Below, one piece after another: positions 44,837 through 54,001 of a DNA stretch of 64,000 bases. The position numbers were made by a program, and so were the translations under genes. The stretch's first letter is position 1, and every line of letters starts with the position of its first letter. The DNA lies in assembly GCF_003812745.1 (NCBI RefSeq), contig NZ_CP033831.1:2790001-2854000 (forward strand), read 5' to 3'. The notes under the pieces were generated by a model, which did not search any database, had not been told where the DNA came from, and saw only the letters and a program-made list of their open reading frames with translations. This DNA is from Serratia sp. FDAARGOS_506. GTDB lineage: Bacteria > Pseudomonadota > Gammaproteobacteria > Enterobacterales > Enterobacteriaceae.

Positions 44837-46417
44837 ATGCAATCTCCGTTTTTATCTTCTCTGCGCGTCGGGCTGTGGCTGCTGTGCGCCTGGCCCCTGC
44901 TGGCGCAGGCCGGGCCGGCCGATGAGTTTGTGGCGGCCAACCGTGCGCAGCAGGCCAAACTGCTGCAGGCCTGGGCGGCCGAGCCGGACGCCGCACGCCT
45001 GCCGCTGCTGCAGGGGCTGCAGCAGGAAACCGTGGCGATCGACGGGGCGAAGCGCGCCTTTATCCGCCAGGGCGATCGCTATCTGCCGCTCGAGGGTGAG
45101 GCGGCCCCGGTTGGCGAACCGAAGAAGGTGTGGCTGAACAACCGGCTGCGCATTCTGATCGCCAACGCATTGTCGGCGCAGCGGCTGGTCAGCGCGGACG
45201 CGGCGGTGCGGCTGCAGGCGGCGAGCGCGCTGCAGCGCGAGGCGCAGGGCGAGCAGCTGCCGCTGTTGACCCGGCGGCTGGCGCAGGAGAAAGACCCGCA
45301 GGTACGCGACGCGCTGAGCATTGCGCTGGCGAACCTGCAATTGACCGATGCCAGCCCGCAGGTGCGTTTCAATGCGGTGCGGCTGCTGGGGGAGTCGGGC
45401 GAGCCGGAAACCCGCGCGCGGCTGCAAGCGTTGATCGACGCGGCCAATGAGCCGGACGCTGCGGTGCGCGCCGAGGCGCAGCGCAGCCTGCAGCGCGTGC
45501 AGCACCGCCTGATGATCGGCGATCTGCTCGGCCAGGCGTTCAGCGGCCTGTCGCTCGGTTCGATCCTGCTGCTGGCGGCGCTCGGCCTGGCGATCACCTA
45601 CGGCCTGCTCGGCGTCATCAATATGGCGCACGGCGAAATGCTGATGCTCGGCGCCTATTCCGCCTATCTGGTTCAGGGGCTGTTTCAGCAGTGGGCGCCG
45701 CAGTGGCTGGCGCTCTACCCGCTGGCGGCGTTGCCGGTGGCGTTCGCCATCACCGCCGGGATCGGCATGCTGCTTGAGCGCACGGTGATCCGCCACCTGT
45801 ACGGCCGGCCGCTGGAAACCCTGCTGGCCACCTGGGGCATCAGCCTGGTACTGATTCAACTGGTGCGGGTGCTGTTCGGCGCGCAGAACGTCGAGGTCGC
45901 CAACCCGGCGTGGCTGTCGGGCGGCGTGCAGCTGTTGCCGAACCTGGTGTTGCCGTGGAACCGCATCGCGGTGATCGCGTTCGTGCTGCTGGTGCTGGCG
46001 TTGACCTGGCTGCTGCTGAACAAGACCCGGCTCGGCATGAACGTGCGCGCGGTGACGCAAAACCGCGCGATGGCGGCCTGTTGCGGCGTGCCGACCGGCC
46101 GGGTGGACATGCTGGCCTTCGGGTTGGGATCCGGCATCGCCGGGCTTGGCGGGGTGGCGCTGTCGCAGTTGGGCAACGTCGGGCCGGAGCTGGGGCAAGG
46201 TTACATCATCGATTCGTTCCTGGTGGTAGTGCTCGGCGGCGTCGGCCAGCTGGCGGGGACGGTGGCGGCAGCCTTCGGCCTCGGCATCGTCAATAAGATC
46301 CTCGAGCCGCAGATCGGCGCCGTGCTGGGCAAGATCCTGATCCTGGTGCTGATCGTTCTATTTATTCAAAAGCGTCCGCAGGGGCTGTTCGCCCTTAAGG
46401 GCAGGGTGATTGACTGA
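44837..46417 (+). CDS. urtB: Urea ABC transporter permease UrtB with N-terminal periplasmic domain
   Basis: 526 residues from ATG 44837, with AGAGG upstream. It starts with a signal-like hydrophobic stretch and then about 200 residues of HEAT-like helices (AAVRLQAASALQREAQ, DPQVRDALSIALANL) found in UrtB but not LivH. The permease part is about 230-526: YGLLGVINMAHGEMLMLGAYSAY, and DSFLVVVLGGVGQLAGTVAAAFGLG. It forms the membrane pore with UrtC. Confidence 0.93.
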   Translation: MQSPFLSSLRVGLWLLCAWPLLAQAGPADEFVAANRAQQAKLLQAWAAEPDAARLPLLQGLQQETVAIDGAKRAFIRQGDRYLPLEGEAAPVGEPKKVWLNNRLRILIANALSAQRLVSADAAVRLQAASALQREAQGEQLPLLTRRLAQEKDPQVRDALSIALANLQLTDASPQVRFNAVRLLGESGEPETRARLQALIDAANEPDAAVRAEAQRSLQRVQHRLMIGDLLGQAFSGLSLGSILLLAALGLAITYGLLGVINMAHGEMLMLGAYSAYLVQGLFQQWAPQWLALYPLAALPVAFAITAGIGMLLERTVIRHLYGRPLETLLATWGISLVLIQLVRVLFGAQNVEVANPAWLSGGVQLLPNLVLPWNRIAVIAFVLLVLALTWLLLNKTRLGMNVRAVTQNRAMAACCGVPTGRVDMLAFGLGSGIAGLGGVALSQLGNVGPELGQGYIIDSFLVVVLGGVGQLAGTVAAAFGLGIVNKILEPQIGAVLGKILILVLIVLFIQKRPQGLFALKGRVID

Positions 46418-47493
46418 TGAGCCAACCATTGACCGTAACCGGCGTGCAGAAAGCGCCCCGGCTGGCGTTGAGCATCGGCGGGCTGGCGTTGCTGGCGCTG
46501 CTGGTGATGCCGTTCATGACGTTGTTGCCGGCGGATCATCCGCTGGCGGTGTCCACCTATACCCTGACGCTGGCGGGCAAGATCCTGTGCTATGCGGTGG
46601 TGGCGGTGGCGCTCGATCTGGTGTGGGGCTATGCCGGGCTGCTGTCGCTCGGCCACGGGCTGTTCTTCGCGCTCGGCGGCTACGCCATGGGCATGTACCT
46701 GATGCGGCAGGCGGCAGGCGATGGGCTGCCGGCGTTTATGGCGTTCCTCTCCTGGAACGAGCTGCCGTGGTTCTGGAGCGGCACCCAGCATTTCGCCTGG
46801 GCGCTGTGCCTGATCGTGCTGGTGCCGGGCCTGCTGGCCTTCCTGTTCGGCTACTTCGCCTTTCGCTCGAAAATCAAAGGGGTGTATTTCTCGATCATGA
46901 CTCAGGCGCTGACCTACGCCGGCATGCTGCTGTTCTTTCGCAACGAAACCGGCTTCGGCGGCAATAACGGCTTTACCGGTTTCACCACGCTGCTCGGCTT
47001 TCCCATCACCGCCGCCGGCACGCGGGTGGCGCTGTTTCTGGCGACGGTGCTGCTGCTGGCCGCCAGCCTGGCCATCGGCTTTGCGTTGGCGCGCAGCAAG
47101 TTCGGCCGGGTGCTGACCGCGGTGCGCGATGCGGAAAACCGCCTGACCTTCTGCGGCTACGATCCGAAGGGCTTCAAGCTGTTCGTCTGGACGCTGTCGG
47201 CGGTGCTGTGTGGGTTGGCCGGCGCGCTCTATGTGCCGCAGGTCGGCATCATCAACCCGGGCGAAATGTCGCCGACCAACTCGATCGAAGCCGCCATCTG
47301 GGTGGCGCTCGGCGGGCGCGGCACGCTGGTGGGGCCGCTGCTCGGCGCCGGCATCGTCAACGGCGCCAAGAGCTGGTTCACCATGGCCATTCCCGAATAC
47401 TGGCAGTTCTTCCTCGGCCTGATGTTTATCGTCGTCACGCTGTTTCTGCCCAAAGGGGTGATCGGCCTGCTGCGCCGGAGGAAAACCTCATGA
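46417..47493 (+). CDS. urtC: Urea ABC transporter permease UrtC
   Basis: 358 residues. Its ATG shares a base with the urtB stop (TGATG). LivM-type permease with about 10 membrane segments, VALDLVWGYAGLLSLGHGLFFALGGYAMGMYLM near the N-terminus, and ALGGRGTLVGPLLGAGIVNGAKSWF near the end. Pairs with UrtB. Confidence 0.93.
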   Translation: MSQPLTVTGVQKAPRLALSIGGLALLALLVMPFMTLLPADHPLAVSTYTLTLAGKILCYAVVAVALDLVWGYAGLLSLGHGLFFALGGYAMGMYLMRQAAGDGLPAFMAFLSWNELPWFWSGTQHFAWALCLIVLVPGLLAFLFGYFAFRSKIKGVYFSIMTQALTYAGMLLFFRNETGFGGNNGFTGFTTLLGFPITAAGTRVALFLATVLLLAASLAIGFALARSKFGRVLTAVRDAENRLTFCGYDPKGFKLFVWTLSAVLCGLAGALYVPQVGIINPGEMSPTNSIEAAIWVALGGRGTLVGPLLGAGIVNGAKSWFTMAIPEYWQFFLGLMFIVVTLFLPKGVIGLLRRRKTS

Positions 47494-48296
47494 AAGCGAT
47501 GCAAGTGACCGACGAGCTGTTTACCCATCCGCTGCCGGCGGACAAATACCGGCAGCAAACCGATCCGGTGCTGCAGCTCGACAATGTCAACGTCAGCTTC
47601 GACGGTTTTCGCGCGCTGACCGATCTGTCGCTGCGCATTGGCGTCGGCGAACTGCGCTGCGTGATCGGCCCCAACGGCGCCGGCAAGACCACGTTGATGG
47701 ATGTGATCACCGGTAAGACCCGGCCAGACAGCGGCAGGGTGTTTTACGATCAGACCGTCGATCTGACCCGGCTGGCGCCGATGCAGATCGCCCACGCCGG
47801 CATCGGCCGCAAGTTTCAAAAACCGACGGTGTTCGAGGCGCTGACGGTGTTCGAAAATCTGGAGATCGCGCAGAAAACCCGCAAATCGGTGTGGGCCTGC
47901 CTGCGCGCCCGCCTGAGCAGCGAACAGCGCGACCGCATCGACGAGATGCTGAAGACCCTGCGGCTGGGGCATGAACGCCACCGGCCCGCCGGGTTGCTGT
48001 CCCACGGGCAGAAACAGTTTCTCGAGATCGGCATGCTGCTGGTGCAGGAGCCGCACCTGCTGCTGCTCGACGAACCGGCGGCCGGCATGACCGACGCTGA
48101 AACCGACTACACCGCCGAACTGTTTCGCGAGCTGGCGGGCAAGCATTCGCTGATGGTGGTGGAGCACGACATGGGGTTTGTGGAAACCATCGCCGATCGC
48201 GTGACGGTGCTGCATCAGGGGCAGGTGCTGGCGGAAGGATCGCTGGCGCAGGTGCAGGCCGATGAACGGGTGATTGAGGTATATCTGGGGCGCTGA
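47490..48296 (+). CDS. urtD: Urea ABC transporter ATP-binding protein UrtD
   Basis: 268 residues from ATG 47490, overlapping the urtC stop by 4 bp (ATGA), with GGAGG at 47477-47481. LivG-type ATPase: Walker A GPNGAGKTT, signature LSHGQKQFLEIGMLL, Walker B LLLLDEPAAGM and switch His in VVEHDMGFV. Signature Ser-His-Gly instead of Ser-Gly-Gly is usual in UrtD. Confidence 0.93.
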   Translation: MKAMQVTDELFTHPLPADKYRQQTDPVLQLDNVNVSFDGFRALTDLSLRIGVGELRCVIGPNGAGKTTLMDVITGKTRPDSGRVFYDQTVDLTRLAPMQIAHAGIGRKFQKPTVFEALTVFENLEIAQKTRKSVWACLRARLSSEQRDRIDEMLKTLRLGHERHRPAGLLSHGQKQFLEIGMLLVQEPHLLLLDEPAAGMTDAETDYTAELFRELAGKHSLMVVEHDMGFVETIADRVTVLHQGQVLAEGSLAQVQADERVIEVYLGR

Positions 48297-48308
48297 GGAG
48301 GCGTAATC

Positions 48309-49007
48309 ATGCTGCAGGTAGAGGAGTTGAATCAGTATTACGGCGGCAGCCACATTCTGCGCGGCCTGTCGTTCCAAGCGCGCATCGGCGAGGTGACCTG
48401 CCTGCTGGGGCGCAACGGCGTGGGCAAGACCACGCTGCTGAAATGCCTGATGGGGCTGATCCCGGCGCGCAGCGGCAGCGTCCATTGGCGGGGCGAGGCC
48501 ATCACCGGTAAAAAGCCGCATCAGCGGGTGCAGGCGGGCATAGCCTATGTGCCGCAGGGACGGGAGATTTTTCCGCGCCTGACGGTGGAGGAAAATCTGC
48601 TGATGGGGCTGGCGCGCTTTTCCGGCGCCGACGCGCGCACGGTGCCGGATCCGATCTATGAACTGTTTCCGGTGCTGCGGCAAATGAAGGATCGGCGCGG
48701 CGGCGATCTCTCCGGCGGACAACAGCAGCAGCTGGCGATCGGCCGGGCGCTGGCCTGCCGGCCGCAGCTGCTGATCCTCGACGAGCCGACGGAAGGGATC
48801 CAGCCTTCGGTGATCAAGGAGATCGGCGCGGTGATCAAGCAGCTGGCGGCGCGCGGCGATATGGCGATCCTGCTGGTGGAGCAGTTCTATGACTTTGCCG
48901 CCGATCTGGCGGACAGCTATCTGGTGATGTCGCGCGGCAGCATCGTGCAGCGCGGCGGCGGCAGCAATATGGAACAGGACGGCGTACGCGGGCTGGTGGC
49001 GATTTGA
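48309..49007 (+). CDS. urtE: Urea ABC transporter ATP-binding protein UrtE
   Basis: 232 residues, LivF-type ATPase: LNQYYGGSHILRGLSF, Walker A GRNGVGKTTLLKCLMG, AYVPQGREIFPRLTVEENLL, signature LSGGQQQQLAIGRAL, Walker B LLILDEPTEGIQPS. Its AGGAG site lies in the 12-bp gap after urtD. Last gene of the operon; no obvious terminator before the converging parE gene. Confidence 0.93.
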   Translation: MLQVEELNQYYGGSHILRGLSFQARIGEVTCLLGRNGVGKTTLLKCLMGLIPARSGSVHWRGEAITGKKPHQRVQAGIAYVPQGREIFPRLTVEENLLMGLARFSGADARTVPDPIYELFPVLRQMKDRRGGDLSGGQQQQLAIGRALACRPQLLILDEPTEGIQPSVIKEIGAVIKQLAARGDMAILLVEQFYDFAADLADSYLVMSRGSIVQRGGGSNMEQDGVRGLVAI

Positions 49008-49014
49008 CGTTGGA

Positions 49015-49314
49015 TCAGCTGAAAAAGGATCGGCTGAGCGGATCGCGGGAATGATGCAGCACTCTGATGATATTCACCTCCCGCCTGTGCTGTCGAAAAT
49101 AAATCAGGTGGTTGGCGACGGGCAATACCCATAGGCCGGGGCCGATTTCATCGAGGTTTCTGCCGAGTTGGTGGTGGCTAAGGTTATCGAAAGCCTGATG
49201 CAGGCGGCGCAGATAATCTTCGGCCACCTGTAAGCCAAAGCGCGCCAACCCGTAAAAATAGATCTCTTCCATATCGTCCAACGCTTTTGGACGAATGGTT
49301 ACTTTTCTGCGCAT
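49015..49314 (-). CDS. parE: ParE-family toxin
   Basis: 99 residues of RelE/ParE fold: RPKALDDMEEIYFYGLARFGLQVAEDYLRRLHQAFDNL, then VANHLIYFRQHRREVNIIRVLHHSRD. ParE toxins poison DNA gyrase. Its start overlaps the end of parD by 16 bp. The stop is 8 bp from the converging urtE stop. Confidence 0.9.
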   Translation of the reverse strand: MRRKVTIRPKALDDMEEIYFYGLARFGLQVAEDYLRRLHQAFDNLSHHQLGRNLDEIGPGLWVLPVANHLIYFRQHRREVNIIRVLHHSRDPLSRSFFS

Positions 49315-49562
49315 CCTTTTGCTTTGCTCCGTATTCTTTCCATGAACACATCACGATCCCATTCGACGGCCTCACCGCTGTTTTCTCCTTCGGCGATCAA
49401 GCGCCTAAGCTCTTCCAACTTTGAGGTGGCGGTACGTTCGCGCAAGGTGCGCACCGATTCGCGGATGACTTCACTGGGCGTGCGGTAATCGCCGCTGGCC
49501 ACCAGGTCTTCGACGAAGCTACGCAGTTCGTCACCCAGATCTACCGTTAATGTTCTGCCCAT
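49299..49562 (-). CDS. parD: ParD-family antitoxin
   Basis: 87 residues. N-terminal ribbon-helix-helix (TLTVDLGDELRSFVEDLVASGDYRTPSEVIRESVRTL) binds DNA; the flexible C-terminal part (about 50-87) neutralises ParE. First gene of the pair, as is usual for type II antitoxins, so the complex can repress its own promoter. GGAGGAAC lies just upstream of ATG 49562. Confidence 0.92.
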   Translation of the reverse strand: MGRTLTVDLGDELRSFVEDLVASGDYRTPSEVIRESVRTLRERTATSKLEELRRLIAEGENSGEAVEWDRDVFMERIRSKAKGCAEK

Positions 49563-49595
49563 TGTTCCTCCTCACTTTCGGCTATGCTGCGTCAT

Positions 49596-49614
49596 TGTAA
49601 GATTAGTTCTTACA
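49596..49614. promoter_or_regulatory. Operator palindrome of parDE
   Basis: TGTAAGA-TTAGT-TCTTACA, a perfect 7-bp inverted repeat 34 bp upstream of parD. Fits a ParD or ParDE autorepression site. Confidence 0.7.
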
Positions 49615-49696
49615 TTGTGCACGTCAAACTCTCAGGATCTCAATAGCGGTCCCGTCATGAGGGCGGGAGTCACCCGTTTATTCATTAAGGATAACC

Positions 49697-50209
49697 ATGA
49701 ACGAAATCACTGTGTCACGCCTCGGTTGCATCGTCCTGTCCCTGTTTCCGGCCCTGTGGGGGCTGTTCAGCCTGTTGAACAATACGGCGGATTTCTCCGG
49801 CACCGCGCGCAATGCGGTGGGCCCGCTGCTCGCCATGCAGGATACCTATCAGACGCCGGGGTTGATGTGGCGCGCGATCAGCGCCGACTGGGCCTGCATG
49901 TTGGGGTTGGCTGTCATCACCACGCTGGAAACGCTGGCCGGCCTATTCGCGGCCGCAGGCGTGGTGCTGATGATCGGGCGATTGAAAGGCCCTTACGCCG
50001 CTTTCGCCAAGGGTAAAGCCTGGGCGATGCTGGGGGCGATTTGCGCAATTGCGGTGTGGGGCGTCGGCTTTATGGTGGTCGCCGGCGACTGGTTTATGGC
50101 CTGGCAGGCCAAGAAGGATCCGCTGGCGGTGCAGCTGGGGGCGCTGATCTACCTGGCGCCCAATGCGTTTGCCTTGCTGTTCCTGATGCTGCAGCAGGAG
50201 CCACGCTAA
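49697..50209 (+). CDS. DUF2165 family membrane protein
   Basis: 170 residues with four hydrophobic segments (about 8-28, 70-95, 110-135 and 145-165). The second half has ICAIAVWGVGFMVVAGDWFMAWQ, typical of DUF2165. Small integral membrane protein of unknown role. ATG 49697 is preceded by AAGGATAACC. It stands alone. Confidence 0.8.
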   Translation: MNEITVSRLGCIVLSLFPALWGLFSLLNNTADFSGTARNAVGPLLAMQDTYQTPGLMWRAISADWACMLGLAVITTLETLAGLFAAAGVVLMIGRLKGPYAAFAKGKAWAMLGAICAIAVWGVGFMVVAGDWFMAWQAKKDPLAVQLGALIYLAPNAFALLFLMLQQEPR

Positions 50210-50231
50210 ACGACGGCGGAGCGGGGCGCGG

Positions 50232-50744
50232 TTACAGCGCCTTGCTCATCGTCCAAAGTTCGATGGCACCCTGTTCGCTGGTGTATTGGGCCTCGCCGCA
50301 TACGGCAAGGCCTTGCCGCTGATAAAAGCGCTGAGCATCGGCGTTTTGCTTCAATACTTCCAGCCACAGCAGCGGCTGCCGGCGTTCGACGGCCCGCTGC
50401 TGCACCTGCTCGAAAAATTGTCGGCCGAAGCCGCGCCCGGCGCAGTCCGGCAGGAAGTAGATCTTTTGCAGTTCGGCACCGCGCTGCTGGGTTGCGGCCA
50501 ACAGGCTGTCGAAGTTCACCCGCGCATAGCCGATGAGGGCGTCATCCTCATGGGCCAGCAGCCAGCACACGTCGGGATCGAGCAGCGTCCGTTCCAGCGC
50601 GGAGACGGAAAAATCCTCGGCCAGAAAGGCCTCCAGCTCGTGCGGGTAGCGCCACAGCTCACCGAAGTGTGCCCGATAGGTGCGGATGCCGATATCGCGC
50701 ACCTGCGTTAAATCTTCCAGCAATGCCTGACGGACGGTGAACAT
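50232..50744 (-). CDS. GNAT-family N-acetyltransferase
   Basis: 170 residues. The acetyl-CoA loop is YFLPDCAGRGFGRQFF, followed by LWLEVLKQNADAQRFYQRQGL, the usual beta5-alpha4 of GNATs of the spermidine/RimI-like type. Acceptor unknown. It converges with the DUF2165 gene (22 bp apart) and is 41 bp downstream of the FAD enzyme on the same strand. Confidence 0.87.
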   Translation of the reverse strand: MFTVRQALLEDLTQVRDIGIRTYRAHFGELWRYPHELEAFLAEDFSVSALERTLLDPDVCWLLAHEDDALIGYARVNFDSLLAATQQRGAELQKIYFLPDCAGRGFGRQFFEQVQQRAVERRQPLLWLEVLKQNADAQRFYQRQGLAVCGEAQYTSEQGAIELWTMSKAL

Positions 50745-50785
50745 GAATGAACCTCATCGAAGCGGGAACTGATGAGTATAGCGGG

Positions 50786-52003
50786 TTAATTTTCAAGATG
50801 TCGCGGCGTTTCGCGGCGAAAACCCAGGCCGATGATGCGGCCGAACAGGCGCGGCAGCCAGCGGCTGTTGCCGACGCGGGCGATCAGGCGTGAGCCGCCC
50901 GCCGCGCGGCGTTGGCCCGGCTTGCGCTGGCTCATTTTGATCTGCAAAAACTGGATGGCCCGGGTGGGCAATTCGCGCCGGCGCTGCACGCTCAGCAAAT
51001 GCTTCAACTGCAGCCGATGCTGGCGCAGCGGCGGGATCAGGGCGTTGGCGGCAGCCACGGCGTCCTGAATCGCCAGGTTGACGCCCACGCCGCCGATCGG
51101 CGACATGGCGTGCGCGGCGTCGCCGATGCACAGCACCCCCGGTTTGGCCCAGCGATCCAGACGATCGATGCGGATGCTCAGCAGCTTCACCTGATCCCAC
51201 TCGACGATCTCCTGCAGGCGATCGTCCTGGAATGGCGCCACCTCGGCAAGGTGCAGCAAAAATTTCTCCAGGCCGCTGCGGCGGATCGCGTCGAAGCTGC
51301 CTTTATCGATTGAGTAGCCGCACTGCCAATAGTCGCCGCGATCGATCATGATGAAGTTCTGCTTCGGCCCGGTATGGCCCATCGACCAGGCCGGATCGCC
51401 CGGCTGCTTGCTGAGCTTCATCCACAATACGTCGCGCGGGGCGCCGAAGGAGCGGCTGCTGAGCGCCGCCTGCTCGCGCACCACCGAGTGGCGGCCGTCG
51501 GTGCCGATCACCAGTTGGCTGCGCACGCGGATTGGGCCTTCCGGCGTGTCGGCCAGCACGCCGCATACCTGGCCGCGGTCGTAGAGCAGCTCATGAACCT
51601 GTGTCGAGGTGAGCAGCCTGAAATGGGGGAAAGCGGCGGCCTGCCGCGCCAAAAAGTTGAGGAACTCCCACTGCGGCATAAAGGCGATAAATTTGCAGCG
51701 CGTCGGCAAGTGGGTGAAATCCGCCAGCTTGATGTCGCGCCCGGCGACTTCGGCGTGCAGGGATTCGGCGCGCTGGTGTGGCAACGCCAGCAGTTCATCG
51801 AGCAGGCCCAGCTGGTGCATGACTTCCAGCGTCGACGGGTGAATGGTGTCACCGCGAAAATCGCGCAGGAAGTCGGCGTGCTTCTCCAGCACCGTCACAT
51901 CGACCCCCGCCCGCGCCAGCAGATAGCCGAGCATCAGCCCGGCAGGGCCGCCCCCCACGATGCAGCAGGTGGTGGCGTAAGGTGTGATCGGTGATGACGG
52001 CAT
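50786..52003 (-). CDS. FAD-dependent oxidoreductase / monooxygenase (PHBH type)
   Basis: 405 residues. FAD-binding GxGxxG as IVGGGPAGLMLGYLLARAG, the second motif VIGTDGRHSVVRE, and the GD motif in GVLCIGDAAHAMSPIGGVGVNLAIQDA. These are the three motifs of class A flavin monooxygenases. The C-terminal tail (about 365-405) is basic. The substrate is unknown. A Fur-box-like site 60 bp upstream suggests iron-repressed expression, which is unusual for the class. Confidence 0.88.
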   Translation of the reverse strand: MPSSPITPYATTCCIVGGGPAGLMLGYLLARAGVDVTVLEKHADFLRDFRGDTIHPSTLEVMHQLGLLDELLALPHQRAESLHAEVAGRDIKLADFTHLPTRCKFIAFMPQWEFLNFLARQAAAFPHFRLLTSTQVHELLYDRGQVCGVLADTPEGPIRVRSQLVIGTDGRHSVVREQAALSSRSFGAPRDVLWMKLSKQPGDPAWSMGHTGPKQNFIMIDRGDYWQCGYSIDKGSFDAIRRSGLEKFLLHLAEVAPFQDDRLQEIVEWDQVKLLSIRIDRLDRWAKPGVLCIGDAAHAMSPIGGVGVNLAIQDAVAAANALIPPLRQHRLQLKHLLSVQRRRELPTRAIQFLQIKMSQRKPGQRRAAGGSRLIARVGNSRWLPRLFGRIIGLGFRRETPRHLEN

Positions 52004-52062
52004 GACGGTTGACCCCGGAGAGCGGCCCGCATCCCGCGAACCGCAAATGAATGTTTAGTGTT

Positions 52063-52081
52063 GATAATGATTATCAATATC
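52063..52081. promoter_or_regulatory. Fur-box-like site
   Basis: GATAATGATTATCAATATC matches the 19-bp Fur consensus (GATAATGATAATCATTATC) at most positions. It lies 60 bp upstream of the FAD oxidoreductase ATG (52003, minus). It is some 200 bp from the divergent LysR gene, so the first gene is the likelier target. Confidence 0.75.
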
Positions 52082-52283
52082 AAGTTTGCCTGTCAACCCG
52101 TGGCGCAGTGTGGTCAAAGGGGGTGGACAGAGGATCGGAGCCGACGGGCAGGGTGAAACGGTATTGCATCACGAGCATATGGATTCTCCGGAAAGACATT
52201 GACCGGGAGAGCGTGACACGCCATCTTTATCAGTAAAATCGGTATTATTTTGATTGATGATTCAGAAAATCAGGATGGTCAGC

Positions 52284-53153
52284 ATGGGACGAATAACGTT
52301 CGATCTCGAGGATTTGCGCAGCTTCGTTACCGGCGTCGAACTGGGCAGCTTTGCCAAGGCCGCTGAACGGTTAGGGCGCTCGACTTCAGCGGTCAGCGCT
52401 CACCTGAAAAAGTTGGAACAGCAGGTCGGCGCGCCGATCCTGCGCAAGGCCGGGCGCGGCATGGTGATGACCGAGGCGGGGGAAACCCTGCTCGGCTACG
52501 CGCGCCGCCTGCTGGAGCTCAATGACGAAGCCGCCGCCGCAGTGCGCGGATTGGATCTGCAGGGCACGGTGCGGCTGGGGCTGCAGGAGGATTTCGGCGA
52601 GACGTTTCTGCCGCAGGTATTGGGCAGCTTCGCGCGCGCCAACCCGAAGGTGCGCATCGAGGCGCGCATCGCCCGTAATGCCGAGCTCATCGAGTGGGTG
52701 TTGAAAGGCCAACTGGATCTGTCGCTGGCGTGGGATGGCGGCTTGAGCACGCCGTTTCATCAGGCGCTGGGGCAGCGGCAGCTGCACTGGATCGCCTCGC
52801 CCGGCTTCGCGCTGGCGCCTTGGCGAGAAGGGGATGAGCCGCTGCCGCTGGTGATGTTCGACGCGCCTTGTCTGATGCGCAGCGCGGCGACGCAGGCGCT
52901 GGATCGCGCCGGCATTCCTTGGCGCATCGCCTTTACCAGCCGCAGCCTGAACGGCGTTTGGGCGGCGGTGAGCGCCGGATTGGGCGTTACGGTGCGGGCC
53001 GCGGCCGGTTTGCCGCCTGGCCTGGCGCCGCTGGCGCCCGATCTGCTGCCCGCTCTCGGCCAGCTCGGCGTGGTGCTGCACCGCGCCGAGGATCAGCCTT
53101 CCGCCGCCGTGCAGCGGCTGGCGCAGATCGTGGTCGAGCGGATCGGCACTTAA
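52284..53153 (+). CDS. LysR-family transcriptional regulator
   Basis: 289 residues from ATG 52284 (AGGA at 52272-52275); TTG/ATG codons up to 52254 would add ten residues. N-terminal HTH (LEDLRSFVTGVELGSFAKAAERLGRSTSAVSAHLKKLEQQVG) and substrate-binding domain. The SHLKKLEQ-type helix and VRLGLQEDFGETFLPQVLGSFARANPKV are typical. It is divergent from the FAD enzyme, which it may regulate. Confidence 0.87.
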   Translation: MGRITFDLEDLRSFVTGVELGSFAKAAERLGRSTSAVSAHLKKLEQQVGAPILRKAGRGMVMTEAGETLLGYARRLLELNDEAAAAVRGLDLQGTVRLGLQEDFGETFLPQVLGSFARANPKVRIEARIARNAELIEWVLKGQLDLSLAWDGGLSTPFHQALGQRQLHWIASPGFALAPWREGDEPLPLVMFDAPCLMRSAATQALDRAGIPWRIAFTSRSLNGVWAAVSAGLGVTVRAAAGLPPGLAPLAPDLLPALGQLGVVLHRAEDQPSAAVQRLAQIVVERIGT

Positions 53154-54001
53154 TCTTTAGCGATAGGCTGCTTGCCGCTCAGCTGCCCCCACTCGCTCCA
53201 GGCGCCGTCATACAGCTTGACCTGCGGCGCGCCGAGCGACAGCAGGCCGAACGCCAGCACCGCCGCCGTCACGCCGGAGCCGCAGCTGGTGATGATCGGG
53301 CCGTTGATGTCCACGCCCTTACCGTTGAAGGTTTGGCGTAGCGCTTCCAGCGACTTGAAGCGGCCGTTTTCCAGCAGTTCGCCGTATGGAATGTTGATGC
53401 TGCCGGGAATATGGCCACGGTGCAGGCCAGGGCGCGGCTCCGGCGCTTCGGCATAAAAGCGCGGCGCGGCGCGCGCATCGAGAATTTGCACCGGCGTGCC
53501 TAACGCCTGTTCCACTTGCCGCATATCCACCACCGCGTCGGCGTTGAACCGGGCGTTGAACGTCTGCGGCTCAGGCTGCGCCGGGCCGGTTTCCAGCGCT
53601 TGGCCCAGCGCGGTCCAACCGTTCAGCCCTTCGTCCAGCACGTAAACATGCTGGGCGCCGAAATTGCGGAAGGTCCACCAGCCGCGCGGCGCGGAGAACT
53701 GGTTGCCCTCATCGTAAATCACCAGGGTATCGCGCTCGCTGATGCCCAGCTTGCCCACCGCCGTGCCAAACTCCGTCGCCGTCGGCAGCATGTGCGGCAG
53801 CGCGGTGTTTTTGTCCGCCACCTCGTCGATATCGAAATAGACCGCGCCGGGAATATGGCCGCGTTCGAACTCGGCAAGCATGTCTTTCTTCGGCGTCAGC
53901 CCGACCGGCGACATCCGGACATCGATCACCACCAGATTTTCATCGTTGATATGCTGTGCAAGCCATTGGGGAGTCACCAGAAACGGAGAGTTCATCGTCA
54001 T
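53150..54001 (-). CDS. sseA: 3-mercaptopyruvate sulfurtransferase
   Basis: Transfers sulfur from 3-mercaptopyruvate to thiol acceptors. 283 residues, two rhodanese domains (about 1-140 and 155-283). The catalytic cysteine is Cys240 in SCGSGVTA, the mercaptopyruvate-type loop (thiosulfate sulfurtransferases have CRKGVTA). Close to E. coli SseA, including YDEGNQFSAPRGWWTFR and KLYDGAWSEWG. ATG 53995 is an alternative start. Its stop overlaps the end of the LysR gene by 4 bp. Confidence 0.93.
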   Translation of the reverse strand: MTMNSPFLVTPQWLAQHINDENLVVIDVRMSPVGLTPKKDMLAEFERGHIPGAVYFDIDEVADKNTALPHMLPTATEFGTAVGKLGISERDTLVIYDEGNQFSAPRGWWTFRNFGAQHVYVLDEGLNGWTALGQALETGPAQPEPQTFNARFNADAVVDMRQVEQALGTPVQILDARAAPRFYAEAPEPRPGLHRGHIPGSINIPYGELLENGRFKSLEALRQTFNGKGVDINGPIITSCGSGVTAAVLAFGLLSLGAPQVKLYDGAWSEWGQLSGKQPIAKD

